Shown here: positions 18,858 to 26,761 of the stretch, one piece after another
Numbering within the stretch: position 1 is the stretch's first letter
Layout of the letters: the number at the start of each line of letters is the position of its first letter
Assembly (NCBI GenBank): GCA_964352675.1
Contig: CAYGSN010000010.1
Location: forward strand, 5,110-69,109
Origin: CAYGSN01 sp964352675
Lineage (GTDB): Bacteria; Pseudomonadota; Alphaproteobacteria; Micavibrionales; Micavibrionaceae
Length of the DNA stretch: 64,000 bases
Direction: 5' to 3'
Translations under genes and position numbers: made by a program
The notes under the pieces: model-generated
What the model was told of the DNA's origin: nothing
The model's input: only the letters and a program-made list of their open reading frames with translations
Database searches by the model: none

Positions 18858-21362
18858 CTATTCCTCTAAAACCTCTTTCACTTTTGCCGCCAGTTGTTTC
18901 AGCGTAAAAGGTTTGGGCAGGAAGTAAGTATTTGCGGCCATATAGTCTTTGAGCTTGTCCTCCGTATAACCCGAAATAAAAATGATCTTCAGGTTCGGAG
19001 AGTTCTGCCGCACCCGCTGGGCCAAAGTCGGGCCGTCCATATTTGGCATCACGACATCCGTGATCAGAAGATCCAGCGGCTTGTCGGGTGCCTTTTCTAT
19101 CAGGGCCAGAGCGGCATCCCCGCTTTCCGCCGCCATGACGTCGTAGCCTTTATTGCTGAGCGCCCGCTGGCTGAAGGTCCGCACAGCATCTTCATCTTCC
19201 ACCAGCAATATGCGCTCTGTGCCTGTAAGATCGCGAGTTTTATCATCCTCGATACTGATGATATCCTCAGCCTCCTCCTCGGCCTCATTCGCGCGGGGCA
19301 AGTAAATCAGAAAGGTCGTACCCTTTTTCAGCTTGCTCTGCACATCCAGAAAACCGCCCGTTTGCCTGACAATCCCGTAAACGGTGGCCAACCCAAGACC
19401 GGTGCCGTGCCCGACTTCCTTGGTGGTAAAGAACGGCTCGAAAATACGGGTGAGGTTTTGCTTCTCAATGCCGCAGCCGGTATCGGTTACCTTGATCAAC
19501 GTCCAGTGACCAGGCGGAAGCTCCTCAGACACCAGCTCCAGCGGCTCTCGGTTTGTAAAGTTCTCGGTGGCGATTTCCAGACTCCCCACACCATCCATCG
19601 CATCACGCGCATTCACAGCGAGGTTAATCAGCACCTGTTCCATTTGGCCTTCATCAACCTTCACCAGACCAAGCTCACTGCCATGGACAAGGTTAAGATC
19701 AATGCTCGCGCCAATGAGGCGACGCAGGAGGTGCGAGAGCTCGGTCAGAATATCCGTTACATCCTGCACACGTGGTCGCAAGGTTTGCTGCCTCGAAAAC
19801 GCCAAAAGCTGGCGCACCAGATTGGAGGCGCGGTTGGAGTTCTGCTTGATCTGCATGATATCAGAAAAAGACGGATCGCCGGGCTTATGGCGCAGAAGCA
19901 GCAAATCACAAAACCCTATCATGGCGGTCAAAAGATTGTTGAAATCATGCGCCACCCCGCCGGCGAGCTGCCCAATTGCCTGCATTTTTTGGGATTGTAC
20001 AAACTGCGCCTCCAGCGATTTTTGCTCGGTTACATCAATAAAGTGCAGAACGATATTCCCGCCATCGCGGAATTTGCGAGCGTACATCTGGGTCGCGGCA
20101 TCGCCCTTCTTACCCGTCAGCGTAACATCCAGCGGCGCTTGCATTTGCTGCCCACGTTCGATTTCACCGATGGCCGAAATCACCATGTCGCGGTCTTCTT
20201 CATGAATAAGTTTTTTAAAGTTTGCGGCCTCAATTTCATCTTCTTCCATGCCCAGCATAGCCGCAAAGGCATGATTGCAGTCGGCCACAATGCCTTCCCC
20301 GTCAATCTGGATAATCCCCAGCGGGGCTTCCTCAAAGAATCTCTGGAATCGGTCTTCCGAGGCTTTGAGCGCCTGACGCATTTCACGCTCGGACGTCAGG
20401 TCATGAACAACAGCACGCGTGCGCACGCGCCCGTCCGGTTCCTTCACCACAACCTGGTTAACCGAGGCCAGAAATGTTTTTCCGGCGGCGCCCTTCATGC
20501 GAAGCTCTACGACCTGACGCGGCTTGCTGTCCTCCACCAGATCATAGGGTTTGGCATTGTCCGGCGGTTCGGCCAGATAAGTATGAAGCGTTCCGTGCTC
20601 CAGCAGGCTGCGCAGATCCTCCCCCACCCAGCGCGCAAAAGTGGCATTGGCGAATACAAAACGGCCACTCTCATTGACCGAGAAAAACCCCACAGGCGCG
20701 TTGTCGGTAAAATCAATCAGCTTCTCCCGCTCTTCCCGGATGGCACGGTCAACCGTATGTTTTTGCGTTACATCGTCCACACGCCAGTGCACATAGCCTG
20801 CATAGCCCGCCACTGGCTGCGCAGTGATCATCAGCCAGCGCTCCTGATCTTCATATTTCGAAAACAGCTCTACAGAATCGGTTAATCCCTTCTGCGCCTG
20901 ATCGGCCAAAAGCTGAAAATGTGCGGCACTTTCCTTGTGATTGTCAAACAGGCGTAAGAGAGTCTCCAGACTTGGCTCCCCAACATCTTCGCAAAGCTTT
21001 TCAAATTTCTTGTTGAGGTAAACAGTCTGGTCTGCAAGATCGGTAATCAGGCGGGCGCCGCGACTTCCCTCCAGCACTTCACGGATAAGGGAAACTTCCT
21101 CTTCATGCTGCGCCCGCAATTTATAGGAGCGATACGCCAGCGCCGTCACGATCAGGGAGAATATACCTGCAGTCAGGCTGGTCATGCGTATGATCGCATC
21201 AATATTTGTAAGGGTAGCAACCAACAAAAACGCCCCGGCAAAGACGAGCAAAATAAACACCGCAAAGATGCCCTCATAATCAGTTGCTTTTCCGCTATCA
21301 ACAGCTTTGGGCTGGGCGGCTTTATGGTGCCGGGCAATGAATTCGGAATAATCGATTTTCAT
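18858..21362 (-). CDS. cckA: cell-cycle hybrid histidine kinase CckA
   Basis: 834 residues: two N-terminal membrane spans (31-51, 57-77), PAS-type sensor domains (about 120-440), then HisKA with GGVAHDFNNLLTAMIGF (His about 471) followed by LLRHKPGDPSFSDIMQIKQN. That segment is the signature of CckA orthologues. HATPase ([18 protein letters not shown]) and a receiver with Asp about 767 (ITDVVMPNMDG) follow. CckA phosphorylates ChpT, which feeds CtrA and CpdR, the master regulators of cell cycle and flagellar genes. Its place beside flagellar export genes and the CtrA-type box at flagellin fit that role. ctrA and chpT are not in the window. Confidence 0.9.
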   Translation of the reverse strand: MKIDYSEFIARHHKAAQPKAVDSGKATDYEGIFAVFILLVFAGAFLLVATLTNIDAIIRMTSLTAGIFSLIVTALAYRSYKLRAQHEEEVSLIREVLEGSRGARLITDLADQTVYLNKKFEKLCEDVGEPSLETLLRLFDNHKESAAHFQLLADQAQKGLTDSVELFSKYEDQERWLMITAQPVAGYAGYVHWRVDDVTQKHTVDRAIREEREKLIDFTDNAPVGFFSVNESGRFVFANATFARWVGEDLRSLLEHGTLHTYLAEPPDNAKPYDLVEDSKPRQVVELRMKGAAGKTFLASVNQVVVKEPDGRVRTRAVVHDLTSEREMRQALKASEDRFQRFFEEAPLGIIQIDGEGIVADCNHAFAAMLGMEEDEIEAANFKKLIHEEDRDMVISAIGEIERGQQMQAPLDVTLTGKKGDAATQMYARKFRDGGNIVLHFIDVTEQKSLEAQFVQSQKMQAIGQLAGGVAHDFNNLLTAMIGFCDLLLLRHKPGDPSFSDIMQIKQNSNRASNLVRQLLAFSRQQTLRPRVQDVTDILTELSHLLRRLIGASIDLNLVHGSELGLVKVDEGQMEQVLINLAVNARDAMDGVGSLEIATENFTNREPLELVSEELPPGHWTLIKVTDTGCGIEKQNLTRIFEPFFTTKEVGHGTGLGLATVYGIVRQTGGFLDVQSKLKKGTTFLIYLPRANEAEEEAEDIISIEDDKTRDLTGTERILLVEDEDAVRTFSQRALSNKGYDVMAAESGDAALALIEKAPDKPLDLLITDVVMPNMDGPTLAQRVRQNSPNLKIIFISGYTEDKLKDYMAANTYFLPKPFTLKQLAAKVKEVLEE

Positions 21363-21402
21363 TCTATTACAATGCCATAAAGAAAGGTGGAGAAACAGGT
21401 GT

Positions 21403-22479
21403 TTAATGTAGTCTTTTCTTGAGTTTAAAGACGTAGGAAATCACCTCAGCCACAGCCTTGAAGTGCTCGGACGGGATGGTGTCGTCAATATCCACGACAT
21501 CATAAAGCGCGCGGGCCAGCGGCTTGTTTTCGAAAATAACAATATTGTGTTCCTTGGCCACCTCGCGGATCCGCAGTGCCACTTCGTCAATTCCCTTCGC
21601 CACACAGACAGGCGCATCCATCTCTTCCGGTTTGTATTTCAGGGCGATGGAATAATGCGTCGGGTTGGTTATCACCACGTCGGCCTGCGGTACGGATTGC
21701 ATCATCCGCTGGCGGGCCCGCTCGGCACGGAGTTGGCGCAATCGCCCCTTCACATGCGGATCCCCTTCTGTTTGCTTGTATTCATCCTTGACCTCCTGCT
21801 TGGTCATCCGCATTTTCTTATAATGCTCGTAACGCTGATACGCGAGATCAACCACCGCGACAATCATAAGAACCACCAAAACCCCGATCATCAGGTAAAC
21901 AACCAGAATCTTTAACTCCTCCAGCACCATATCCAGCGGCAATCCAACCAGGTGTTCGAGCTTGTCGAAATACGGATAAATAATCACAACGCCGACCAGA
22001 CCGATGATCGTGATTTTTAAGATCCCCTTGGCAAACTCCATCAGGGAGCGCATCGAAAACAGGCGCTGAAAACCCTTCATCGGCGAAATCTTGTCCAGCG
22101 TCGGCTTTATTTTTTCTGGCGCCATGAGGGGGCCGACCTGTACGAACGGCGCTAAAAATGCCGCCAGCATTAACAGGATAAGCGGAAGCGCGATTGCCGA
22201 AAGCACATCCCAGAACGCATGGGTCAGGGCCACAGCCACCCCCGGCGCGCCCGAGGGGATATCATGCGCGCTGGCGATATAAAACTCCATCACATTGCTG
22301 AGATTGCTCAGAATATAGGGTGACATGGTGCCGATAATGATTGTGGCCATCAGCAGCATAACCCAATTGTTCACCTCACGCGAAAGCGGTACATCACCTT
22401 TCTTGCGCGCATCCATGAGCTTCTTCTGGGTCGGCTCCTCGGTTTTCTGGGCATCGTCCGGCTGTTCACCATCACTCAT
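21403..22479 (-). CDS. flhB: flagellar export apparatus switch protein FlhB
   Basis: 358-residue inner-membrane protein with four helices and a cytosolic C-terminal domain. The autocleavage motif N272-P-T-H275 (VVITNPTHYSIAL) is intact, so it should undergo the FliK-triggered substrate-specificity switch from hook to filament export. The cytosolic tail ends in AVAEVISYVFKLKKR. It is the last gene of the flgB-flgC-fliE-fliQ-fliR-flhB unit. A second, truncated FlhB-like protein is encoded at 24941. Confidence 0.97.
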   Translation of the reverse strand: MSDGEQPDDAQKTEEPTQKKLMDARKKGDVPLSREVNNWVMLLMATIIIGTMSPYILSNLSNVMEFYIASAHDIPSGAPGVAVALTHAFWDVLSAIALPLILLMLAAFLAPFVQVGPLMAPEKIKPTLDKISPMKGFQRLFSMRSLMEFAKGILKITIIGLVGVVIIYPYFDKLEHLVGLPLDMVLEELKILVVYLMIGVLVVLMIVAVVDLAYQRYEHYKKMRMTKQEVKDEYKQTEGDPHVKGRLRQLRAERARQRMMQSVPQADVVITNPTHYSIALKYKPEEMDAPVCVAKGIDEVALRIREVAKEHNIVIFENKPLARALYDVVDIDDTIPSEHFKAVAEVISYVFKLKKRLH

Positions 22480-22514
22480 AAGACTACTTTACCTTGTTCA
22501 AGCTTTAAAAGGAC

Positions 22515-23288
22515 TTAAGGGGTGCTCAGGAAAAACACCATCGCCTGTTCAAATTCACCGATCCAATAAAGATAGGCGGCCGAGAAAATCAACATCAATG
22601 TCACCAGCGCCAATAAAATTTGCAGCGGTAGCGCCAGCAGGAACACCTGGACCTGCGGCATCAGGCGGGAGAGAACACCCATCCCGACATAAATCAGCAA
22701 GGTCATCACAAAGAAGGGGGTTGCGATTTTTATACCAATCGCAAAGGATGTGGAAATCGCGCGCGTGATTAACTGTGCCATTGATCCGGCATCGGGTATA
22801 GAGCCGAGAGGAAAAAGCTCATAGCTCTCAATCATGCCTGCAATCAGCAAGTGGTGCAGGTTTGTTGCAAATAAAATTACAACACCCGTAACCGACAAAA
22901 ACGCACCGACCAAAGAACCCTGCGTTGCCAAAGATGGATTGAAAAGCTGCGCATTACCAAGGCCCGAAGACACTGAAATTGCCATACCGGCGGTATCCAT
23001 CGCCATCATAAATATACGGGCAATCGTTCCAAAAAACAGGCCGATGATAAACTCCATGACGATCAGCAAAACCAGTGCTGCGGTTCCCGGCAACGGGTCC
23101 GGCAAATAATTCACAGTCAGTGGAAACAGCGCAAAGGTCAGCCCGACGGCAAAATACAGGCGCACCTGCGACGGAACAAAAGAATCTCCAATACCGGGCA
23201 GGATCATAATTGCCGTGCCAATGCGTACAAAAGTCAGGATAAAAGCAAGAACACCATTGGCCAGGAAAATGTCCAGAGGTTCGGGCAT
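22515..23288 (-). CDS. fliR: flagellar export gate protein FliR
   Basis: 257 residues, almost entirely hydrophobic, with six predicted helices. Family segments include FVRIGTAIMILPGIGDSFVP near the start and PFFVMTLLIYVGMGVLSRLM near the end. FliR forms the FliPQR channel of the flagellar type III secretion system with FliQ (next upstream gene) and FliP (encoded at 25973, opposite strand). The separation of fliP from fliQR into a different operon is notable but known in Alphaproteobacteria. Confidence 0.96.
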   Translation of the reverse strand: MPEPLDIFLANGVLAFILTFVRIGTAIMILPGIGDSFVPSQVRLYFAVGLTFALFPLTVNYLPDPLPGTAALVLLIVMEFIIGLFFGTIARIFMMAMDTAGMAISVSSGLGNAQLFNPSLATQGSLVGAFLSVTGVVILFATNLHHLLIAGMIESYELFPLGSIPDAGSMAQLITRAISTSFAIGIKIATPFFVMTLLIYVGMGVLSRLMPQVQVFLLALPLQILLALVTLMLIFSAAYLYWIGEFEQAMVFFLSTP

Positions 23289-23307
23289 TTCAATTCACCC
23301 ATCCCGC

Positions 23308-23574
23308 CTACCCCAGACCGATCATACGATCCGCCAGGGATTCCATAAAAACCACCAGAGTTTTCATCATCGAGGGCAAAAACACGAACAGCGCCAGGAA
23401 AATTGCCAGGATTTTTGGCACGAACACCAATGTGATTTCCTGGATTTGCGTCAGGGCCTGCAGCAATGCAATGCTAACACCGACCACAAGCCCGATCAGC
23501 AGAATCGGCGCGCCGATCTGGATGGCGATTAACAGAGCTTCCCGGGCGGTATCAATAACTTCGGTTTCGTTCAT
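23308..23574 (-). CDS. fliQ: flagellar export gate protein FliQ
   Basis: 88 residues forming two hydrophobic helices, the standard FliQ size. The conserved core is GAPILLIGLVVGVSIALLQA followed by LTQIQEITLVFVPKI. It forms the peripheral FliQ ring of the export gate. It lies between fliE and fliR on the same strand, 19 bp before fliR. Confidence 0.96.
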   Translation of the reverse strand: MNETEVIDTAREALLIAIQIGAPILLIGLVVGVSIALLQALTQIQEITLVFVPKILAIFLALFVFLPSMMKTLVVFMESLADRMIGLG

Positions 23575-23644
23575 AATGATTACAGGATATGGAGGTTGCG
23601 CTTTTGACGCAAGTTATAATCCCTTTGGACTTTAAACTCTGGGC

Positions 23645-23956
23645 CTAGATCGGCATGCGCATAATTTCCTGATAGGCGGAAATCATACGGTCACGCACTG
23701 CAACAACGGTTTGCAGGGTCAACTCGGCAGAAGTTACCGCCGACACAACATCGGTGATATCGGCCTCTCCCGTAACGGCTCTGGCCGACATTTTCTCTCC
23801 GGTTTTCAGTGTATCAATCGATTCGACCGTCTTCTGGCGAAGAAAATCGGAAAATGTCACCGCGTCATCGTCCCCGCCAGCCACCTTGCGGGTAGCTATA
23901 TTCTGAGAATTGGCGTAAGCGCCTGCGGCAATATTGGGGTCGATCATTTTGTCCAT
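23645..23956 (-). CDS. fliE: flagellar hook-basal body protein FliE
   Basis: 103 residues. FliE joins the MS ring/export gate to the proximal rod. The C-terminal family motif is present: SAELTLQTVVAVRDRMISAY ending in QEIMRMPI. The N-terminus is variable. It follows flgC on the minus strand with a 36-bp gap, the usual flgB-flgC-fliE order. Confidence 0.95.
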   Translation of the reverse strand: MDKMIDPNIAAGAYANSQNIATRKVAGGDDDAVTFSDFLRQKTVESIDTLKTGEKMSARAVTGEADITDVVSAVTSAELTLQTVVAVRDRMISAYQEIMRMPI

Positions 23957-23992
23957 GGTGAGAAAAACTCCTTGTTCCTCAGTATATCATAT

Positions 23993-24412
23993 TTAGTTGC
24001 GTAACAAATCAATGGTTCTGAGCACCATCGAGCGCGATTGTTCAATTAGCCCCAGATTAGCCTCATAGGACCGCTGGGCTTCGCGCACGTCCATAACCTC
24101 AATCAGCGCATTCACATTCGGCATCTTCACATATCCGAACTCATCGGCCGCTGGATGCTCCGGCATATAACGTGTAGGGAATGGCGTTTTCATATCCTCA
24201 CCGATTTCATCCACCTCTACCATTTTTGCGCCCAGTTCCCGGTCCATCTGGTTTTTGAAGGTAATGGTCTGGCGGCGATACGGATCGGCCCCCGGCGCCG
24301 TCCCTGTTGTATCCGCATTGGCCACGTTTTCCGTGATAACCCGCAGGCGTGTTCCCTGCGCGCGCATACCCATGGCGGATATTTGCATGGCATTGAGAAG
24401 TTCTGAACCCAT
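23993..24412 (-). CDS. flgC: flagellar proximal rod protein FlgC
   Basis: 139 residues. The N-terminal rod motif is MQISAMGMRAQGTRLRVITE with NVANADTTG, and the C-terminal helix is MDVREAQRSYEANLGLIEQS. These are the paired coiled-coil ends typical of axial proteins. It is exported and assembles into the proximal rod with FlgB and FlgF. It sits 33 bp after flgB. Confidence 0.96.
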   Translation of the reverse strand: MGSELLNAMQISAMGMRAQGTRLRVITENVANADTTGTAPGADPYRRQTITFKNQMDRELGAKMVEVDEIGEDMKTPFPTRYMPEHPAADEFGYVKMPNVNALIEVMDVREAQRSYEANLGLIEQSRSMVLRTIDLLRN

Positions 24413-24445
24413 TGTCTTATCTCCTTTTATCCTGGCCTGTTATCC

Positions 24446-24862
24446 TTATGCCCCGATGCCCAGAGCCGTTTGGATCATGCCCACATTTTTCTGGTACAAA
24501 TTGGTCATCAGGTTGTAATCCATTGTGTTGCGCCCGGCCTTGATGAGTTGCTCCTCCATGATCACCGCATTGCCTTCCGGCGCGACTTCATAGACTTGCT
24601 TTTGTTCGCGGTTTTTTGGATCAACCACCGTGCCTGGCGTTGGTAAGTGACGCGCCTGCGTGGTTTCCATACTGACGGATAATTTATCCTGGTCGATCAC
24701 CTTCTTCAGGACGCGGCCAAAATCCGCATCACGCAGGTCATGAGGCAGATAACCTGGCGTATCGGCATTGGAAACGTTCTGGGCTATAATCCGCTGGCGC
24801 TGGTTTAAAAAATCCATTTTTGCGCCGAGGGCTTTAAAAAGAGCAATATTTTCTGTAGTCAT
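24446..24862 (-). CDS. flgB: flagellar proximal rod protein FlgB
   Basis: 138 residues, first gene of the export/rod operon reading leftwards to flhB. The axial motif is LNQRQRIIAQNVSNADTPGY, and the C-terminus MDYNLMTNLYQKNVGMIQTA matches FlgB. A sigma-54 element lies 62 bp upstream of the ATG, so this operon is expected to be an early-to-middle class of the flagellar hierarchy. Confidence 0.96.
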   Translation of the reverse strand: MTTENIALFKALGAKMDFLNQRQRIIAQNVSNADTPGYLPHDLRDADFGRVLKKVIDQDKLSVSMETTQARHLPTPGTVVDPKNREQKQVYEVAPEGNAVIMEEQLIKAGRNTMDYNLMTNLYQKNVGMIQTALGIGA

Positions 24863-24923
24863 AGCTTAGTACCTGTTTTTTATTGTTTTTGAACCTTGCG
24901 GCTCCCACCTGGTAAGGACATAT

Positions 24924-24938
24924 GCAGAAAGCGTGCCA
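24924..24938 (-). promoter_or_regulatory. sigma-54 promoter of flgB operon
   Basis: The minus strand reads TGGCAC-GCTTT-CTGC against the consensus TGGCAC-N5-TTGC: the invariant GG (-24) and GC (-12) are at correct spacing with one mismatch. It lies 62 bp before the flgB start and next to the divergent gene at 24941. Confidence 0.8.
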
Positions 24939-24940
24939 AG

Positions 24941-25309
24941 ATGGATGAATATGATGACGGCCGGAAAATATCGGAGGCCGAAAGGATAACCCCTTCTAAT
25001 ACAAGGAAAATTCCCAAGAGAAAGACGGCCGTATCCCTGAAAGACGGCACTGCGGAGGGTAAAATTCCGCACATCACAGCCGCAGGACGGGGAAAAATTG
25101 CCGAGAAGATTCTTGCCCTGGCTTTCGAGAATGGAATCAAGGTGCGCGAAGACAGTACATTGGCAGAAATGCTCGCCAAAATAGAAATCGATAGCCCTAT
25201 TCCCTCTGAGGCATTTATGGCCGTTGCGGAAATTTTATCCTATGTTTACAAAGCGAATGGACAGCCGAATCCATTTGAACGGCCTCTTAATCATGATAAG
25301 AAGGAATAA
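24941..25309 (+). CDS. FlhB C-terminal-domain paralogue (FlhX-like)
   Basis: 122 residues from ATG 24941; a TTG-initiated form from 24896 is possible. After a polar N-terminus the protein aligns with the end of FlhB: ENGIKVREDSTLAEMLAKIE followed by SPIPSEAFMAVAEILSYVYK, compared with IPSEHFKAVAEVISYVFK in FlhB of this window. It lacks the membrane domain and the NPTH cleavage site, representing only the C-terminal cleavage fragment. Such proteins can substitute for the cleaved FlhB tail in other bacteria. It begins a plus-strand unit with fliO and fliP, divergent from flgB. Confidence 0.8.
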   Translation: MDEYDDGRKISEAERITPSNTRKIPKRKTAVSLKDGTAEGKIPHITAAGRGKIAEKILALAFENGIKVREDSTLAEMLAKIEIDSPIPSEAFMAVAEILSYVYKANGQPNPFERPLNHDKKE

Positions 25310-25575
25310 TGACCAAAGAGCAGGATTTAAGAAACAGACTGGAAGCGCTGAGCAGCTTTCTTGAGAAGGTTCTGGAAGACATAGAGAATCATAAAAAAAT
25401 CCCCGAACTGGAAGTCATGGAGCAGGATGTCGTGAAGCTTTGTGCTGAAATAGAAACCCTGGTGCCGGAGCTGGCCCACACCATGAAGCCGCAAATGGGC
25501 GAAATTATTACAAGACTTGATACGCTGGCGGATCACCTTATGGCACTCAAGGAAGAGGAAAAGAAAACCCAATGA
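25309..25575 (+). CDS. small helical protein of unknown function in fliOP operon
   Basis: 88 residues, charged and predicted to be all-helical with heptad-like leucines (RLEALSSFLEKVLEDIENHK). No family was recognised. The ATG overlaps the preceding stop (TAATGA) and the stop overlaps fliO (ATGA), so the three genes are translationally coupled. The small size, helical character and place between export genes would fit a chaperone or FliT/FlgN-like adaptor, but that is inference only. Confidence 0.75.
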   Translation: MTKEQDLRNRLEALSSFLEKVLEDIENHKKIPELEVMEQDVVKLCAEIETLVPELAHTMKPQMGEIITRLDTLADHLMALKEEEKKTQ

Positions 25576-25976
25576 TAGAAGGCTCCATGGATCCCGGATT
25601 TTTTCCACAGATTTTCAAACTCTTCTTCGCGCTCAGCCTCGTGCTGCTTCTCATGGGCGGGTTGTATTACATCCTCAAAAGGCTGGGAATGGGCGGAGGT
25701 CTGCCCGTCAATGCTACGCGGCGACGCTTGAAAATCATTGAAACGCTGCCGATTGATGCGCGCCGCCGCCTTATGATTATACAGCGCGATGAAAAACAGC
25801 ATCTTGTGATTCTGGGCACGAATAGCGAAACTGTGGTGGAAGCAGATATTGATGTTCCACAGGCCGCGCCCGGAAAACCCTCAAAGCTCAAAGCTATTCA
25901 TCCGCCGCGCGGAATCTCTCAAACCGGAGTGGATAACAATGGCCAAGCAAAAAAGATACTGGATTACATAAAATGA
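25572..25976 (+). CDS. fliO: flagellar biosynthesis protein FliO
   Basis: 134 residues: one membrane helix (about 14-33, LFFALSLVLLLMGGLYYILK) followed by a small cytosolic beta domain with the family pattern LKIIETLPIDARRRLMIIQR and HLVILGTNSE. FliO assists assembly of FliP in the export gate. The length, topology and position before fliP agree. Overlaps on both sides (ATGA) mark a tightly packed operon. Confidence 0.9.
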   Translation: MIEGSMDPGFFPQIFKLFFALSLVLLLMGGLYYILKRLGMGGGLPVNATRRRLKIIETLPIDARRRLMIIQRDEKQHLVILGTNSETVVEADIDVPQAAPGKPSKLKAIHPPRGISQTGVDNNGQAKKILDYIK

Positions 25977-26752
25977 AAAACAAAGGCAGAACCACCCGTT
26001 TCCTTATCGCCGCTATAGCCGCCCTTGCACTCTGGCTTGTGCTGCCTGTTGAGGCGCTTGCGCAGTCGGTGAATATCGACTTCGGCCAGGAAGGCGACGG
26101 CACGGTAACCGGGCGTATTGTCCAGCTAGTAGCACTGATGACAGTGCTTACGCTGGCGCCGTCGATCCTGATTATGATGACCAGCTTCACCCGAATTGTC
26201 GTGGTCCTGTCTTTCCTGCGCACCGCAATCGGGATTCAGCAAACTCCACCAAATACCGTCATGTTATCTTTGGCTCTCTTCCTGACATTCTTCATCATGG
26301 CTCCGGTGCTGGAGACGGTATATACCGATTCCGTACAACCCCTGATCGAAGAACAAATTGATGAAATAGAGGCATTTGACCGTGGCATCATTCCGTTTAA
26401 ACGCTTTATGCTTCAACATGTTAGGGACAAAGATCTCAACCTTTTTATGAACTTGACGGAGACTGAATATCCCGAAGATCCTCTGGCTACCCCCCTGCAA
26501 ATTGTTGTTCCAGCCTTTATGATTTCGGAGCTCCGCCGTGCCTTTGAAATTGGCTTTATGCTGTTCCTCCCCTTCCTTGTTATCGACCTTGTAACAGCCT
26601 CAATCCTTATGTCCATGGGGATGATGATGCTGCCGCCCGTAACAATTTCCCTGCCGTTCAAGATTATATTCTTTGTTCTGGTGGATGGGTGGTATCTGAT
26701 TGCAGGCACCATGCTGCAGAGTTTTGACCAGCCGCCGCTGGTCCAACCTTAA
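25973..26752 (+). CDS. fliP: flagellar export gate protein FliP
   Basis: 259 residues with an N-terminal cleavable signal (LIAAIAALALWLVLPVEALA) and four helices. The FliP signature ILIMMTSFTRIVVVLSFLRT and the AIGIQQTPPNTVM segment are intact, as is FMLFLPFLVIDLVTASILMS. It forms the export channel with FliQ and FliR. It overlaps fliO by ATGA and ends 9 bp before the convergent TPR gene, with no visible terminator. Confidence 0.97.
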   Translation: MKNKGRTTRFLIAAIAALALWLVLPVEALAQSVNIDFGQEGDGTVTGRIVQLVALMTVLTLAPSILIMMTSFTRIVVVLSFLRTAIGIQQTPPNTVMLSLALFLTFFIMAPVLETVYTDSVQPLIEEQIDEIEAFDRGIIPFKRFMLQHVRDKDLNLFMNLTETEYPEDPLATPLQIVVPAFMISELRRAFEIGFMLFLPFLVIDLVTASILMSMGMMMLPPVTISLPFKIIFFVLVDGWYLIAGTMLQSFDQPPLVQP

Positions 26753-26761
26753 ACAAAAAAC

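Noticed and set aside
18894..20885. 663-codon open frame on the plus strand inside cckA
   Set aside because: It is antisense to a complete, motif-rich kinase, has no recognisable domain and is a typical shadow frame.
23596..23612. TTGCG-N7-CGCAA inverted repeat between fliE and fliQ
   Set aside because: Only five base pairs per arm, no U-run, and no known operator; likely chance within the operon.
24915..24932. Plus-strand TGG...TGC near the FlhB-tail gene as sigma-54 site
   Set aside because: Spacing between GG and GC is one base too long and the -24 block reads TGGTAA.
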